From an uncultured Saprospiraceae bacterium (GTDB lineage: Bacteria; Bacteroidota; Bacteroidia; Chitinophagales; Saprospiraceae), in NCBI GenBank assembly GCA_937872385.1, contig CALMSO010000004.1, positions 1-64,000 of the forward strand: 64,000 nt of DNA, read 5' to 3'. Shown here piece by piece: positions 46,630 through 55,632 of the stretch (the stretch's first letter is position 1; each line of letters starts with the position of its first letter). A program made the translations under genes and the position numbers. The notes beneath the pieces are model-generated. The model was not told the DNA's origin and did no database searches. It saw only the letters and a program-made list of their open reading frames with translations.

Positions 46630-47511
46630 ATGAAGCGTACTTATTACATACTGCTTTTTATTTACATGGCCTATTTTGGCACAGCACAAACCATCCTCCC
46701 GCCCGACAGTTTGCTATCCTACACACCGGCGGGGTTTCCGTACCTGCTACATACCCAACAAACCGGCGCCCGGCCGCAGCCCGGCCAGATTGTTCGTTTT
46801 CATGCGCAAATGCGCAATGGCGATGCTATTTATTATACCAGCCCCCGCCAAGACGGCGAAGCTTCTGTCGTTGACATACCCCGCTCTCAAGCCGCCGACG
46901 AGTGGCGATTGCCCACCGTACAGCTGCTTCTGCAAATGACCACAGGCGACAGTGCCACTACTTTCCTCCGCATTGATACCCTTGCCAAAAAACCGCGTGG
47001 ACTCGAAAATACCGACTGGTTAGCCATGGATATTGTTTGCCTCGAAATACTCTCGCCCGAAGCTTGGGCCGCCCGGCAGGCGCAAACCCGCTCTGAACAA
47101 GACCGCATCGGTGCCATGATGGATAGCCTCCTGACCGCCTACCGCCGCAAAGCCACCCGCGAGCAAATGGATCTGCAAAGCACGCGCTCGCGCCTCCGCT
47201 ACCTGATGCTGCAAGAAGGCAAGGGGCCGCTGCCTATGCCCGGCCGGCCCGTGAGCGTACATTATGCCGCCTACCTGCGCAGCGGCCGCCTGATTGACAG
47301 TTCGCTCGAACGCAACGAACCCTATGTTTTTACCCCCGGCGAAGGCGAAGTGATTGAAGGCTGGGACGAAGGTGTACAACTCCTGCGGGCAGGCTCGGAA
47401 GCGGTATTTTTCATCCCCTCGCGCCTCGCTTATGGCGACAAAGGCGCGCCACCTGCCGTACCCCCGCACGCCGAAATGGTGTATTATATCAAATTGATAG
47501 AAGTGCAGTAA
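46630..47511 (+). CDS. Exported FKBP-type peptidyl-prolyl cis-trans isomerase
   Basis: The 293-residue protein has a signal peptide (to about YFGTAQ), an N-terminal domain to about 110 that looks like a degenerate FKBP copy (PQPGQIVRFHAQMRNGDAIY), a helical linker and a C-terminal FKBP domain at about 200-293 with active-site motifs VSVHYAAYLRSGRLIDSS, GEVIEGWDEGVQLL and IPSRLAYGDKG. It probably helps fold exported proteins in the periplasm. It is followed by the hexosaminidase gene after a modular repeat. Confidence 0.9.
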   Translation: MKRTYYILLFIYMAYFGTAQTILPPDSLLSYTPAGFPYLLHTQQTGARPQPGQIVRFHAQMRNGDAIYYTSPRQDGEASVVDIPRSQAADEWRLPTVQLLLQMTTGDSATTFLRIDTLAKKPRGLENTDWLAMDIVCLEILSPEAWAARQAQTRSEQDRIGAMMDSLLTAYRRKATREQMDLQSTRSRLRYLMLQEGKGPLPMPGRPVSVHYAAYLRSGRLIDSSLERNEPYVFTPGEGEVIEGWDEGVQLLRAGSEAVFFIPSRLAYGDKGAPPAVPPHAEMVYYIKLIEVQ

Positions 47512-47574
47512 TTTTTTGCTATTCGCAGTTCGCTATTTGCTTTTCGCAATTCGCGGGTTTTTGAATAACTTTTG

Positions 47575-47775
47575 TGGTTTAAAAAAGTTGAAGGGTTGAG
47601 AAGTTGATGGGGGGTAATAGGGGGATAGGGGAATGGGGGGATAGGTTTAGATCGTTTGAAGGGTTGAAAAGTTGAAAGGTTGAAAAATTGAGAGGTTTAA
47701 AGTTTGAGACCGCATCTATTATCTATCGTCTGGCATCTGGCATCTGGCATCTGGCATCTGGCATCTATCTGTAAT
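47575..47775 (+). repeat. Modular intergenic repeat, copy i, with G-quadruplex motif
   Basis: It occupies most of the 313-bp leader of the hexosaminidase gene. The G-rich part (47609-47640) has four runs of four to six G with short loops on the sense strand. It is followed by GGTTGAAAAGTTGAAAGG-like units, GAGACCGCATCTATTATCT, and five consecutive CTGGCATCT-type units. Before it (47518-47570) is a Gly-Cys-free AT-rich stretch TTCGCTATTTGCTTTTCGC. Confidence 0.8.
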
Positions 47776-47824
47776 GTTTTCTTACCAAAAATGCTTTCTT
47801 TTGTAATATCAAAAACCGTTTATC

Positions 47825-50419
47825 ATGTTCAAACAACTACTCAGCATCAGCTTCCTGCTCACGCTTTTGTCTTGCGCAAAAAACACTCCCCCAGCGTTAC
47901 ATCGCCCCACCGGTGCCGAACTCGCCCTGCGCTGGGAATTAATCGCCAATAATATAGCCGGCGAAAATCGCTACCAAACGCGCTTCACCCTGCTCAATCA
48001 AAGCCAGGATACCTTGCCAGCTACCGGCTGGACGATATATTTTAACCAACTCAGCGGTACACCACTATCTGATAGCACATTTCAATTCATTCATTTACAA
48101 CGCATTACGGGTGATTTCTATCGCTGCCAACCCGGCGCTGATTTTCAGGCACTGCCCCCAGGCGATAGCCTACAAATTGATTTGACCTTCCGGGGTTGGC
48201 TTATCAAAGATTGCGAGGCGCCACAGGGCCCTTACATCGTGTTCGATCACGCCGATGGCACAGAACAATTGCCGGAATTACTGAGCAATTACACCATCAC
48301 GCCCATCCCGCCTGACATGGCGGTGCGCGGTCGCAACGACCTGACGCCCATCCCTACGCCTGCGTGGCAATACGCTGAAAATGAGCAACTTACTCCCCTA
48401 CCCTACGATGAGGTCGCTTGGATTATCCCCACACCCCGATCTGTTCAAAAAGGTAGCGATAAAGTTATAATTGACCGGCAATGGCGAATAGAATATGATG
48501 CGGGCTTGCAAGCAGAAGCTGCTTATTTTGGTGAATTTTTGGGAAATTTAATTGGCAATAAAATTATAACTGAGGAAAATAAATCTTCAAAAAATAAGCG
48601 TATTTTCCTTCAGCTCGATCCAAATTTGTCTTCCGCAGCATCTTATCGGCTACAAGTGCATCCTGACCACATCACGATTGAAGGCGCGGATGCGGCGGGC
48701 GTTTTTTATGGCATTCAGAGTTTGCTGGCGCTGCTGCCGCCGGATGCTTTTCAAAATAAGCGTAAATCTTTGACTATCAAATCGGTAGTAGTAGAAGACG
48801 GGCCGCGTTTTCCGTATCGGGGGCTGCATTTGGATGTGTCGCGCAATTTTCACAGCAAGGCTACTGTGCTGAAAATCCTCGATTTGATGGCGTTTTACAA
48901 GCTCAATAAGTTGCATTTTCACATGGCGGACGATGAAGGCTGGCGGTTAGAAATTCCGACGCTACCCGAACTCACGCAGGTGGGTGCTCGCCGCGGACAC
49001 ACGCGCACGGAGGCTGATTGGCTTTACCCAGCCTACGGCTCGGGCCCTTTTCCAAATGCTACAAAGTCTTATGGTACAGGACATTATACAAGCGCCGATT
49101 TTATAGAGATGCTACGCCACGCTACGCAGCGTCATGTTGAAGTAATTGTCGAATTTGATACGCCAGGGCACAGTCGTGCGGCCATCAAAGCCATGCAAGC
49201 GCGCTACGAGCGGCTGACGCAGGCAGGTAAAAAAGACGAGGCAACGGCCTATCTGCTGCATGACCCGGACGATACTTCGGTGTATAATTCTGCACAAAAT
49301 TATAATGATAATGTAATGTGCATTTGCCAGGAAGCGCCTTATCTTTTTTGGGAAACGGTCATTAAAGATTTGCAAGCCATGTACGCAAAAGCTGGTGCGC
49401 CCCTTCGTACGGTGCACATTGGCGGAGATGAAGTGCCGGAGGGAGCCTGGTCGCAATCGCCCATTTGTAATGATTTTAAAACGAAAAACCCACAATATAA
49501 AACGGCAGAAGATTTACAACATTACTTTTTAAAGCGCGTAAACAATATGTTATTGCAACGCGGACTAAATACCGGCGGCTGGGAAGAAATCGCTATGAAA
49601 AAATCGGGCAACCGTTATGTACCCAACCCCGAATTTGCCGACAAAAAGCTGCAAGCTTATGTCTGGATCAACCTTTGGGGCAACCAAGACATGGCGCATC
49701 GCCTTGCCAATGCAGGATTTCCGGTAGTGCTATGCAATGTAACCAATTTATATTTTGATCTGGCTTATAATAAAGATTCCCGCGAGCCGGGCCTCACCTG
49801 GGGCGGTTTTGTGGACGCACGCAAACCTTTCGCCTTTGTACCCGAAGATATTTTCAAATCTACAACCATGGATCCCATGGGTAAACCCTTCGATATCAAC
49901 ACTTTCTACGCAGAAATGGAATCTATGACGCCGCAGGGGCTACAAAATGTATTAGGCATACAAGCTCAACTTTGGAGCGAAACCATCCGGGGGCAGGAAA
50001 TGCTCGAATATTATCTGTTACCCAAATTATTTGGGCTGGCTGAACGTGCCTGGGCCGCGCAACCCGCTTGGGCGGCCATCGCGGAGCAATCCGCACGCGA
50101 ACAGGCGCTAACGCAAGCCTGGAGCCACTTTGCGAATGCCATTGGGCAGCGCGAGCTCCCCCGGCTCGACTATCTTTTCGGCGGCTGGAACTACCGCATC
50201 GCCCCGCCGGGTGCTATAATTAAAGATGGATTATTATATGCTAATACCGAGTTTCCAGGTTTACAAATCCGTTATACCACCGATGGTAGTGCGCCAACCA
50301 TGCAATCTATATTATACGAAAAGCCCGTGCCGGTAAATAAGAATGTAATATTGCGCACTTTTGATACGCGTGGCCGAAGTAGCCGAAGCGTGGAGGTCAC
50401 TGCATCAATTGAGCAATAA
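47825..50419 (+). CDS. Family 20 beta-N-acetylhexosaminidase lipoprotein
   Basis: The 864-residue protein has a lipoprotein signal (LLTLLSC, mature CAKNTPPA). Domains in order: CHB_HEX carbohydrate-binding domain at about 35-180, GH20 N-terminal alpha/beta domain at about 195-325, GH20 catalytic barrel at about 330-740 (FPYRGLHLDVSRNFHSKATV, catalytic HIGGDEVPEGAW with Asp-Glu pair), and a C-terminal chitobiase-type domain (GLQIRYTTDGSAPTMQS). It removes terminal GlcNAc from chitin oligomers or glycans, most likely on the outer membrane. The leader carries a modular repeat with a G-rich motif. No chitinase gene is adjacent. Confidence 0.95.
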   Translation: MFKQLLSISFLLTLLSCAKNTPPALHRPTGAELALRWELIANNIAGENRYQTRFTLLNQSQDTLPATGWTIYFNQLSGTPLSDSTFQFIHLQRITGDFYRCQPGADFQALPPGDSLQIDLTFRGWLIKDCEAPQGPYIVFDHADGTEQLPELLSNYTITPIPPDMAVRGRNDLTPIPTPAWQYAENEQLTPLPYDEVAWIIPTPRSVQKGSDKVIIDRQWRIEYDAGLQAEAAYFGEFLGNLIGNKIITEENKSSKNKRIFLQLDPNLSSAASYRLQVHPDHITIEGADAAGVFYGIQSLLALLPPDAFQNKRKSLTIKSVVVEDGPRFPYRGLHLDVSRNFHSKATVLKILDLMAFYKLNKLHFHMADDEGWRLEIPTLPELTQVGARRGHTRTEADWLYPAYGSGPFPNATKSYGTGHYTSADFIEMLRHATQRHVEVIVEFDTPGHSRAAIKAMQARYERLTQAGKKDEATAYLLHDPDDTSVYNSAQNYNDNVMCICQEAPYLFWETVIKDLQAMYAKAGAPLRTVHIGGDEVPEGAWSQSPICNDFKTKNPQYKTAEDLQHYFLKRVNNMLLQRGLNTGGWEEIAMKKSGNRYVPNPEFADKKLQAYVWINLWGNQDMAHRLANAGFPVVLCNVTNLYFDLAYNKDSREPGLTWGGFVDARKPFAFVPEDIFKSTTMDPMGKPFDINTFYAEMESMTPQGLQNVLGIQAQLWSETIRGQEMLEYYLLPKLFGLAERAWAAQPAWAAIAEQSAREQALTQAWSHFANAIGQRELPRLDYLFGGWNYRIAPPGAIIKDGLLYANTEFPGLQIRYTTDGSAPTMQSILYEKPVPVNKNVILRTFDTRGRSSRSVEVTASIEQ

Positions 50420-50453
50420 TAATCATTTTTTATGATGCTATTTTTAATAAAAA

Positions 50454-50486
50454 GTAACTAATGCGTAATAAGATGTTGTTAGTTAC
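50454..50486. terminator. Inverted repeat downstream of the hexosaminidase gene
   Basis: GTAACTAA (50454-50461) pairs with TTAGTTAC (50479-50486), loop 17 bases. No T run follows, so terminator function is uncertain. Confidence 0.35.
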
Positions 50487-50588
50487 TACTTTGTTAATGT
50501 TATTTGGTATATCTTGAAATAAATTGACGACAAAAACTTTACAAAATCGCCAATCAGACTTCAAAAATCGTAAATAATGTTATATTCT

Positions 50589-50891
50589 TTATTGCTTCTC
50601 TTGCGGTACTTTCCAATACAAAATACCCAGCATAGTGGCTACCATCAGTAGCAGCGTGGGCAAGAGTACCAGCACGTACTGGTCGCCGAGCAACTCCACT
50701 AAACGCTCCAGCGCTACATTCACTAATAAACCGAGGCACGCAAACCAAATAATAAGCTGAATCCCTTGCAAGCGGCCATTGGGCGAGATACCCAACTGGC
50801 GCTGCTCGCGCGTACGATACAAATATAATAAAATGCCGAGAGTAGCAGCCACGAATACGCCCGCGAGCGTGTACAAAACGGTGATAATCAT
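50589..50891 (-). CDS. Small three-helix membrane protein
   Basis: The 100-residue protein has three hydrophobic segments (VLYTLAGVFVAATLGILLYL, LIIWFACLGLLVNVALE, VLVLLPTLLLMVATMLGILY) with a conserved-looking basic loop (RTREQRQLGISPNGRLQ) between the first two. I recognise no family. It is convergent with the hexosaminidase gene and alone. Confidence 0.65.
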   Translation of the reverse strand: MIITVLYTLAGVFVAATLGILLYLYRTREQRQLGISPNGRLQGIQLIIWFACLGLLVNVALERLVELLGDQYVLVLLPTLLLMVATMLGILYWKVPQEKQ

Positions 50892-51275
50892 GATTTAGGC
50901 GTTTAGGTAGTGATTATTATTAACTTGTCAGGGAATGAAACAGCGGAAGTCGTTTTTGGTTTATCGTATTTTGAATAACTTTTTGATTAGCTGATTTTTA
51001 TTAAAAAATTTATGCTTAATTGTTCGTACTGCGAAAAGCAAACAGACCGTAACAAACGGCACTATAACCGAATGGCGTACAGAAAACCAACGTGTGAGGT
51101 GATTGAAAGATATTGTCGTAACTATTTTATAAAGATAATAAGCAATGGGGACATTATTATTGGTTAATCGGGACGATCTTTACACTATTGACGATTAGTG
51201 TTTTATGAGTTTTTTTTATAAAAAATAATTATACCCGGGTTACTTAGCATTAAAACAAATAGTTTTTGAGAATAT

Positions 51276-51312
51276 AAAAATCGCCTACTCATCTCGCTTT
51301 TCGGCTGCTGCG
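51276..51312 (-). repeat. 29-bp locus repeat, copy 1
   Basis: The shared core is CCTACTCATCTCGC followed directly by TTTTCGGCTGCYGCG. This copy lies 58 bases after the lectin stop and is preceded by AAAAATCG as in copy 2. Confidence 0.85.
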
Positions 51313-51320
51313 TAGGGAAG

Positions 51321-51356
51321 CAAGGTGGGCTTTGCAGATGCGCGCCACCCACCTTG
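51321..51356 (-). terminator. Inverted repeat after the lectin gene
   Basis: CAAGGTGGG (51321-51329) pairs perfectly with CCCACCTTG (51348-51356), loop 18 bases, 14 bases after the stop. No T run follows on the minus strand, so it could be a 3'-end stabiliser rather than a classic terminator. Confidence 0.5.
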
Positions 51357-51369
51357 TTTGAACATCACG

Positions 51370-52917
51370 TTAGCGCAGAGTTACGCTGACGGGGTTGAAT
51401 TCGAGTTTTACGATGCGCGTATCGTCATTGCAATTATCATCATCGCTGATATCTGGACCGCCGGTGTCACCTACAATATGGAAGAATCTAACCAAAGTAC
51501 CTTCAAGTGCTGGAACTCGTACAACGGTGTTTCCACTGTTGATAGCCCCTGTGATGAGCCTCGCTACTGCTTGAAAATCACCTGGTGGAATACCGAAACT
51601 TGCCAATACTGCACTAGAAATTGTACCGCCAACGCCGTCCAAAAAGCTATTTACTACAGAAGCCACATCGTTACCAGGAACGAGAAATTGAAAACCAGCC
51701 CTCGGACTAATAAACTGCGTGCGCGAAGCTTTATCCGAATTAATGGAAGTAATGGTTTTGCCGTAGGGGGCATCATACACTTTTCTGCGCCAACGACCCT
51801 CGGTGGTGGACCAGTCGTGCTTGGTTTCCTGTGCCCAGAAATAGATGTCGGCATACAACGCCCTGCCTCCGTCGCCGATGCTCAGGCTCACTTCGCATTT
51901 GATGCGCGGACCGTTGCCGTCAAACTCGCGGTCGCCGCGCTTTAAATCCTTGGGGCAGAGCCACTCGTCTATGTTGGTTATGGTGACGGTGGTACTGGTA
52001 TTTCCCACACGCTCTAATTTCCACAACTGCGCAATATTATTCCCCCACATAGAATAATCGGACATGTGAATAGGTGTGCCAATGGCAGAATTGCCGCCTT
52101 TTACATCTATATAGGTTCTATATTTGGATTCAATATTGTAAAACCCATTTCCTCTATCTATGAATCTCCATTTTTGGTTGTCCCCGCCATGGAAATCCCA
52201 AGTATATAGTGTGGCTCCAGAGGCACCACTCCGATCTTTAATGTCTAGCACGCGCCCCCATTTGGTCTTAATGTAATAATAACCTGCTTCGTTGCTCGGT
52301 TCGATAGTGAATTGTTGTGCATCGCCGCCATGAAAGTCCCACAAGTGTAAACCGTTGCCATTGGCATTGTGTCCATTCACCACATCCATGGGTTTGTTTT
52401 CAATTTGAGAGCGGATGTGATAAGTTCCAGAAGTAATAGTAGCTACTGGATTCGAGGTAAGGACTTCGTAATCCTTTACAATCCTTTCTACGCCACCAAA
52501 AGGAATAAAGCCATCCCCATTTTTTCGAGCTTTGCCAGGATGATAGCCCCCGTCAATCACTGCACGAGCAATATAAAGAGCATTGCCATCGGCTTCATAA
52601 CCTCCTTGTATTGCATTGGCAGGGAAATTATTAGCAGACGCTTTCACCCATTGCCCCGTCCCAGTAAATACTTCGTAGTTACTTAGCACTAATTCTTTTC
52701 CACCAAAAGGAATAAAAGCCTCTCTGGAGTTTGCACGAGCTTTACCCATATGAACTCCGTTCCCGTGTTTTACTCTCGCTATGTAAAGAACGCTTCCATT
52801 AGCTTCGTGCCCACCTCTTAAAGCGGAAGGCGTTACACCGTTTACAACTGTTTGCCATTGGGCATGGGCAACATTTAATACACTATACAATAGCATTAAA
52901 CAAAATAACTTTTTCAT
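51370..52917 (-). CDS. Exported lectin: two DM9 repeats plus ricin-B trefoil plus unknown C-terminal domain
   Basis: The 515-residue protein has a signal peptide (to VAHAQ). Residues 21-86 and 90-154 are DM9-type repeats (DUF3421) with GSVLYIARVKHGNGVHMGKA and GNALYIARAVIDGGYHPGKA cores, each ending in a FIPFGG motif; DM9 proteins in animals bind mannose. Residues 160-304 form a ricin-B trefoil with three QxW-type triplets (QQFTI, QKWRF, QLWKL) and a repeated LWDFHGGD / TWDFHGGD motif. The 200 C-terminal residues are unknown. It is the last gene of the leftward run that begins with the astacin, so it may target or be released with the proteases. Confidence 0.88.
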   Translation of the reverse strand: MKKLFCLMLLYSVLNVAHAQWQTVVNGVTPSALRGGHEANGSVLYIARVKHGNGVHMGKARANSREAFIPFGGKELVLSNYEVFTGTGQWVKASANNFPANAIQGGYEADGNALYIARAVIDGGYHPGKARKNGDGFIPFGGVERIVKDYEVLTSNPVATITSGTYHIRSQIENKPMDVVNGHNANGNGLHLWDFHGGDAQQFTIEPSNEAGYYYIKTKWGRVLDIKDRSGASGATLYTWDFHGGDNQKWRFIDRGNGFYNIESKYRTYIDVKGGNSAIGTPIHMSDYSMWGNNIAQLWKLERVGNTSTTVTITNIDEWLCPKDLKRGDREFDGNGPRIKCEVSLSIGDGGRALYADIYFWAQETKHDWSTTEGRWRRKVYDAPYGKTITSINSDKASRTQFISPRAGFQFLVPGNDVASVVNSFLDGVGGTISSAVLASFGIPPGDFQAVARLITGAINSGNTVVRVPALEGTLVRFFHIVGDTGGPDISDDDNCNDDTRIVKLEFNPVSVTLR

Positions 52918-52937
52918 TTTATGAAGTTTATAATTTC

Positions 52938-52974
52938 AAAAATCGCCTACTCATCTCGCTTTTCGGCTGCCGCG
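52938..52974 (-). repeat. 29-bp locus repeat, copy 2
   Basis: Same core as copy 1, 20 bases before the lectin start and 80 bases after the stop of the next gene. Confidence 0.85.
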
Positions 52975-53054
52975 CCTTGCTCTGTTGCACAGGATGGTGG
53001 CGTAGTTCCTTTCACATTTAGAGACTACATAGGAAAATAGCATCATGCATAGAT

Positions 53055-53408
53055 TTACTTGATGCCTTGCTTAATTTGGTTAGCCTGCTTGGTAAAAGGA
53101 TTCTTGCGCATTAAATAAGAAAGGTCAGACAAGATTCGTCCACCTATATAGGCTCCTACAATTCCAATTACAGGATTTTCTGGAAATAAACGGCTTAAAA
53201 TTAAGCCCCCAACAATACCCCCGGCAAAGCCAGTAAAAACCGACCATAAAATGCTCTGTTGGAGATTGAGTCTAATGGCTCTGGGGTCGTCATTAGGGTC
53301 ATCCGGTACGGGTGGACTTGGCAAGCTGCGCAGCCATTGGAAAAATTCGACGCTGGGCGGCGTACCGCAATAGCCCATTAAGGCATAAATAGCAAATGTT
53401 GTGAACAT
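53055..53408 (-). CDS. Small membrane protein of the protease-lectin run
   Basis: The 117-residue protein has a hydrophobic N-terminus (MFTTFAIYALMGYC), a Pro-rich loop (LPSPPVPDDPNDDPRAIRLN) and a glycine-rich hydrophobic pair (FTGFAGGIVGGLILSRLF and IGIVGAYIGGRILSDLSYLM), ending in a basic helix. It resembles small membrane helper proteins but matches no family I know. Its position between exported proteins suggests a role in the same membrane-bound assembly. Confidence 0.7.
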   Translation of the reverse strand: MFTTFAIYALMGYCGTPPSVEFFQWLRSLPSPPVPDDPNDDPRAIRLNLQQSILWSVFTGFAGGIVGGLILSRLFPENPVIGIVGAYIGGRILSDLSYLMRKNPFTKQANQIKQGIK

Positions 53409-53443
53409 GGTAAGGTTTTTTGAAATTAGTGAAAATATTTTTA

Positions 53444-53474
53444 CCTACTCATCTCGCTTTTCGGCTGCCGCGCC
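53444..53474 (-). repeat. 29-bp locus repeat, copy 3
   Basis: Same core without the AAAAATCG prefix, 36 bases before the start at 53408 and 43 bases after the previous stop. Confidence 0.85.
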
Positions 53475-53517
53475 CTACTCGGTTGGGAAAGGATTTTCGG
53501 GTAGCTCCTTGTTGTCG

Positions 53518-54105
53518 TTACAATATCTCCTCCCACTTTTTCAAGCGCAGGGGTTGGATAAATTCTTTTTCCAGATACGCGACGGTGAGTTGATTGGCGT
53601 TTTCGCCGGTGGCTTTGAAGAGTTGTACCAAGCCCAGCACACTGTCGAAGAGTCCTTGTACGGTTTCCATATCCATGGCGCTGTCTTTTTCGGTGAGATT
53701 TTCCATGAGTTTTTTACAATTTTCGGTGTAATAATTCACGGCGGCGGTGAGTTCGTCTTGTAGCGTTTTGGTGTATTTCTGCGGGTTCTGCGTAATGGTT
53801 TTGCGAGTGGTACGGTTCGTCAGGTCGGTTTCCAGTTTGGTCAAAATGGCGTCGAATTTCAGGCGGCTTTGGTTGAAGTACAATTGTACGCGCTTCACGT
53901 CGCGTTCCGGCAGGTCGGCTTGCACGAGTTTAAATTCGGCTACATCCAGTTCGATACTGGCTTTGTATTGCTGATATTGCTGTACAAATTCGGTTCTATT
54001 CAATGCTTCTATCAATTCCTGCGCTTTGCGCTCAGCGGCGGTTTGGGCCATGATAAAATTGGTTTGAATAATAAAAAACAGGGTTAATAATTTAATAGAC
54101 TTCAT
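53518..54105 (-). CDS. Exported helical protein of unknown function
   Basis: The 195-residue protein has a signal peptide (to about FIMAQ) and is otherwise almost wholly alpha-helical and charged, for example FVQQYQQYKASIELDVAEFK and TRKTITQNPQKYTKTLQDEL. No catalytic motif is seen. Such a helical bundle could be a binding partner or inhibitor of the adjacent proteases; this is only inferred from position, 71 bp after the papain-like gene. Confidence 0.75.
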   Translation of the reverse strand: MKSIKLLTLFFIIQTNFIMAQTAAERKAQELIEALNRTEFVQQYQQYKASIELDVAEFKLVQADLPERDVKRVQLYFNQSRLKFDAILTKLETDLTNRTTRKTITQNPQKYTKTLQDELTAAVNYYTENCKKLMENLTEKDSAMDMETVQGLFDSVLGLVQLFKATGENANQLTVAYLEKEFIQPLRLKKWEEIL

Positions 54106-54176
54106 GTAATAGTTTTTTTAGTAAAAATTTATTGATTTCATTACAGATTTAGCAAATCTCGAAGATTTACTAAATC

Positions 54177-55619
54177 TCATTGTTTGGCAGTATGCTCCAT
54201 GGCGATAATAGTCGCTAAAGCAGTGTGGCCGGTGCTTTTGGCTTGGAAGCCAATGCGGTCGGTACGGTAAGTAATAGCTTCATTCGGAATCAAGCGGTCG
54301 CCCAGAATAGTTTGTAATTTTTCAGGAAAAGTGCCCGTTGTTTTATTCATTTTTTCGACCATCATTTCCATATTTAAAGCTTGTAAGCTGTACACAATGC
54401 CAATAAAATCAGTACCCACGGTATTATCCATTTCGATGTACCAAGTTTCGTCGGGCAGAGCGATGGCATTGCCAGGATAGCTTAGGTAGGCACTCGTGTG
54501 TGCGTCGGGTGGAAAGACCTGCCCCACCGCGCCCGTGAGATCAGAGCCAAGTACATACACGTAAGCGGGTTCTTCGTTGGTAAAGTAAAGTCGGTAACGC
54601 GTCTCGGACGGATAGCCTTTGGCCGTTTGATAATTCACTCCTTTTACGGGAGCGACTTTCACGGCTTTGATGCCGCGTTCCATTTTAGCAATGGTTATGC
54701 CTACTTTTTCGCCGGAAGCCAGCACGATGTCGAGCGAACCAGATAAGGTTTTTTCCACCAAGTCAGAAATGCTCGCTTGTGTATTATTGGGGCTGCTGGT
54801 GATCAATTCAAAAGCATATTTTACAATACTTGAAAAATCTTGGTAGCGAATCCAAGTAAAACCCTGGTTTCCCCAATCCGTTCCCCAACTATTCATCACT
54901 TCAAAAGCGGCGCGTTGCTCATCGTAGCCGATTATGCACAAAGCGTGCCCGCCGACGAATTTGTCTTTCGCGCCTTCCCAGTATTCGCCCGCTTTTTTGA
55001 ATGATTCATAGCATTCTACCCCCACGATAACTGGTTTTTGCTGTGCCAGCGATTTTTTGATAATTTTAATCCGAAAATCATCAGGCGTTTCTTTATCAAA
55101 CAAACGGGTAAAACCCTCAATGCGATTCGGTTGTGCTTTAGCCAAAATGCTTGCTGGGACGTTCGGATTACAACTCGCCGCAAACTCTTGCCGGCGCGGT
55201 ACACCTTTTTCCTGCATGGTTTTCAGCGCTTGGTTAATGGAAATACCACGTTGACAATTGGCATCGGCAGCCGATTTATTGAGCAGGTATAAAAAATCTG
55301 GTGAAAATGCTCGCTCGGTAATGGCAACTTTATTATCACTTTTGCTTTGCAATGCTTCCAAAATCGTGCGTCCGGCGTAGCCCGCTGCCCAGCCCACGCA
55401 ATTGGCATAAGCACCTTGGTCTTGCGGCTGCGGGCACCAGGCTTTGAGGCTTGCGTTCGCAGGCAGGTTTTCGTAGTTGCGTTTGAGGACAGGCTTTTTG
55501 AGCGGCACGGCTTCGTAGGCTTCGTCGTCGAAGAGAAGGCCAGTACTGCGTTGCTGGGCGGATACGTTGATTGCTAAGCAAGCCATCATTCCTATCCAAA
55601 TACCAATACGTTTTAACAT
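54177..55619 (-). CDS. Exported papain-like (C1A) cysteine protease with DUF4384-like C-terminal domain
   Basis: The 480-residue protein has a signal peptide (to about NVSAQ). The C1A catalytic set is complete: oxyanion Gln68 and nucleophile Cys74 in QDQGAYANCVGWAAG, His225 in VGGHALCIIGYD, Asn243 in VMNSWGTDWGNQGF. There is no long inhibitory propeptide. Residues about 325-430 (RYRLYFTNEEPAYVYVLGSD, then IALPDETWYIEMDN) look like a DUF4384 domain, which in other bacteria is mostly fused to caspases. The gene starts 13 bp after the caspase stop, so the two are co-transcribed and probably act together. Confidence 0.9.
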   Translation of the reverse strand: MLKRIGIWIGMMACLAINVSAQQRSTGLLFDDEAYEAVPLKKPVLKRNYENLPANASLKAWCPQPQDQGAYANCVGWAAGYAGRTILEALQSKSDNKVAITERAFSPDFLYLLNKSAADANCQRGISINQALKTMQEKGVPRRQEFAASCNPNVPASILAKAQPNRIEGFTRLFDKETPDDFRIKIIKKSLAQQKPVIVGVECYESFKKAGEYWEGAKDKFVGGHALCIIGYDEQRAAFEVMNSWGTDWGNQGFTWIRYQDFSSIVKYAFELITSSPNNTQASISDLVEKTLSGSLDIVLASGEKVGITIAKMERGIKAVKVAPVKGVNYQTAKGYPSETRYRLYFTNEEPAYVYVLGSDLTGAVGQVFPPDAHTSAYLSYPGNAIALPDETWYIEMDNTVGTDFIGIVYSLQALNMEMMVEKMNKTTGTFPEKLQTILGDRLIPNEAITYRTDRIGFQAKSTGHTALATIIAMEHTAKQ

Positions 55620-55632
55620 AAAATATTGGATA

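Larger units (their letters stand above)
50892..51369. other. 478-bp intergenic region upstream of the protease-lectin locus end
   Basis: No open frame of note. It holds a GCGAAAAGCAAACAG motif shared with repeat copy h (near 51040), a copy of the 29-bp repeat (51276-51312) and an inverted repeat (51321-51356). The rest is AT-rich with no recognised signal. Confidence 0.5.
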
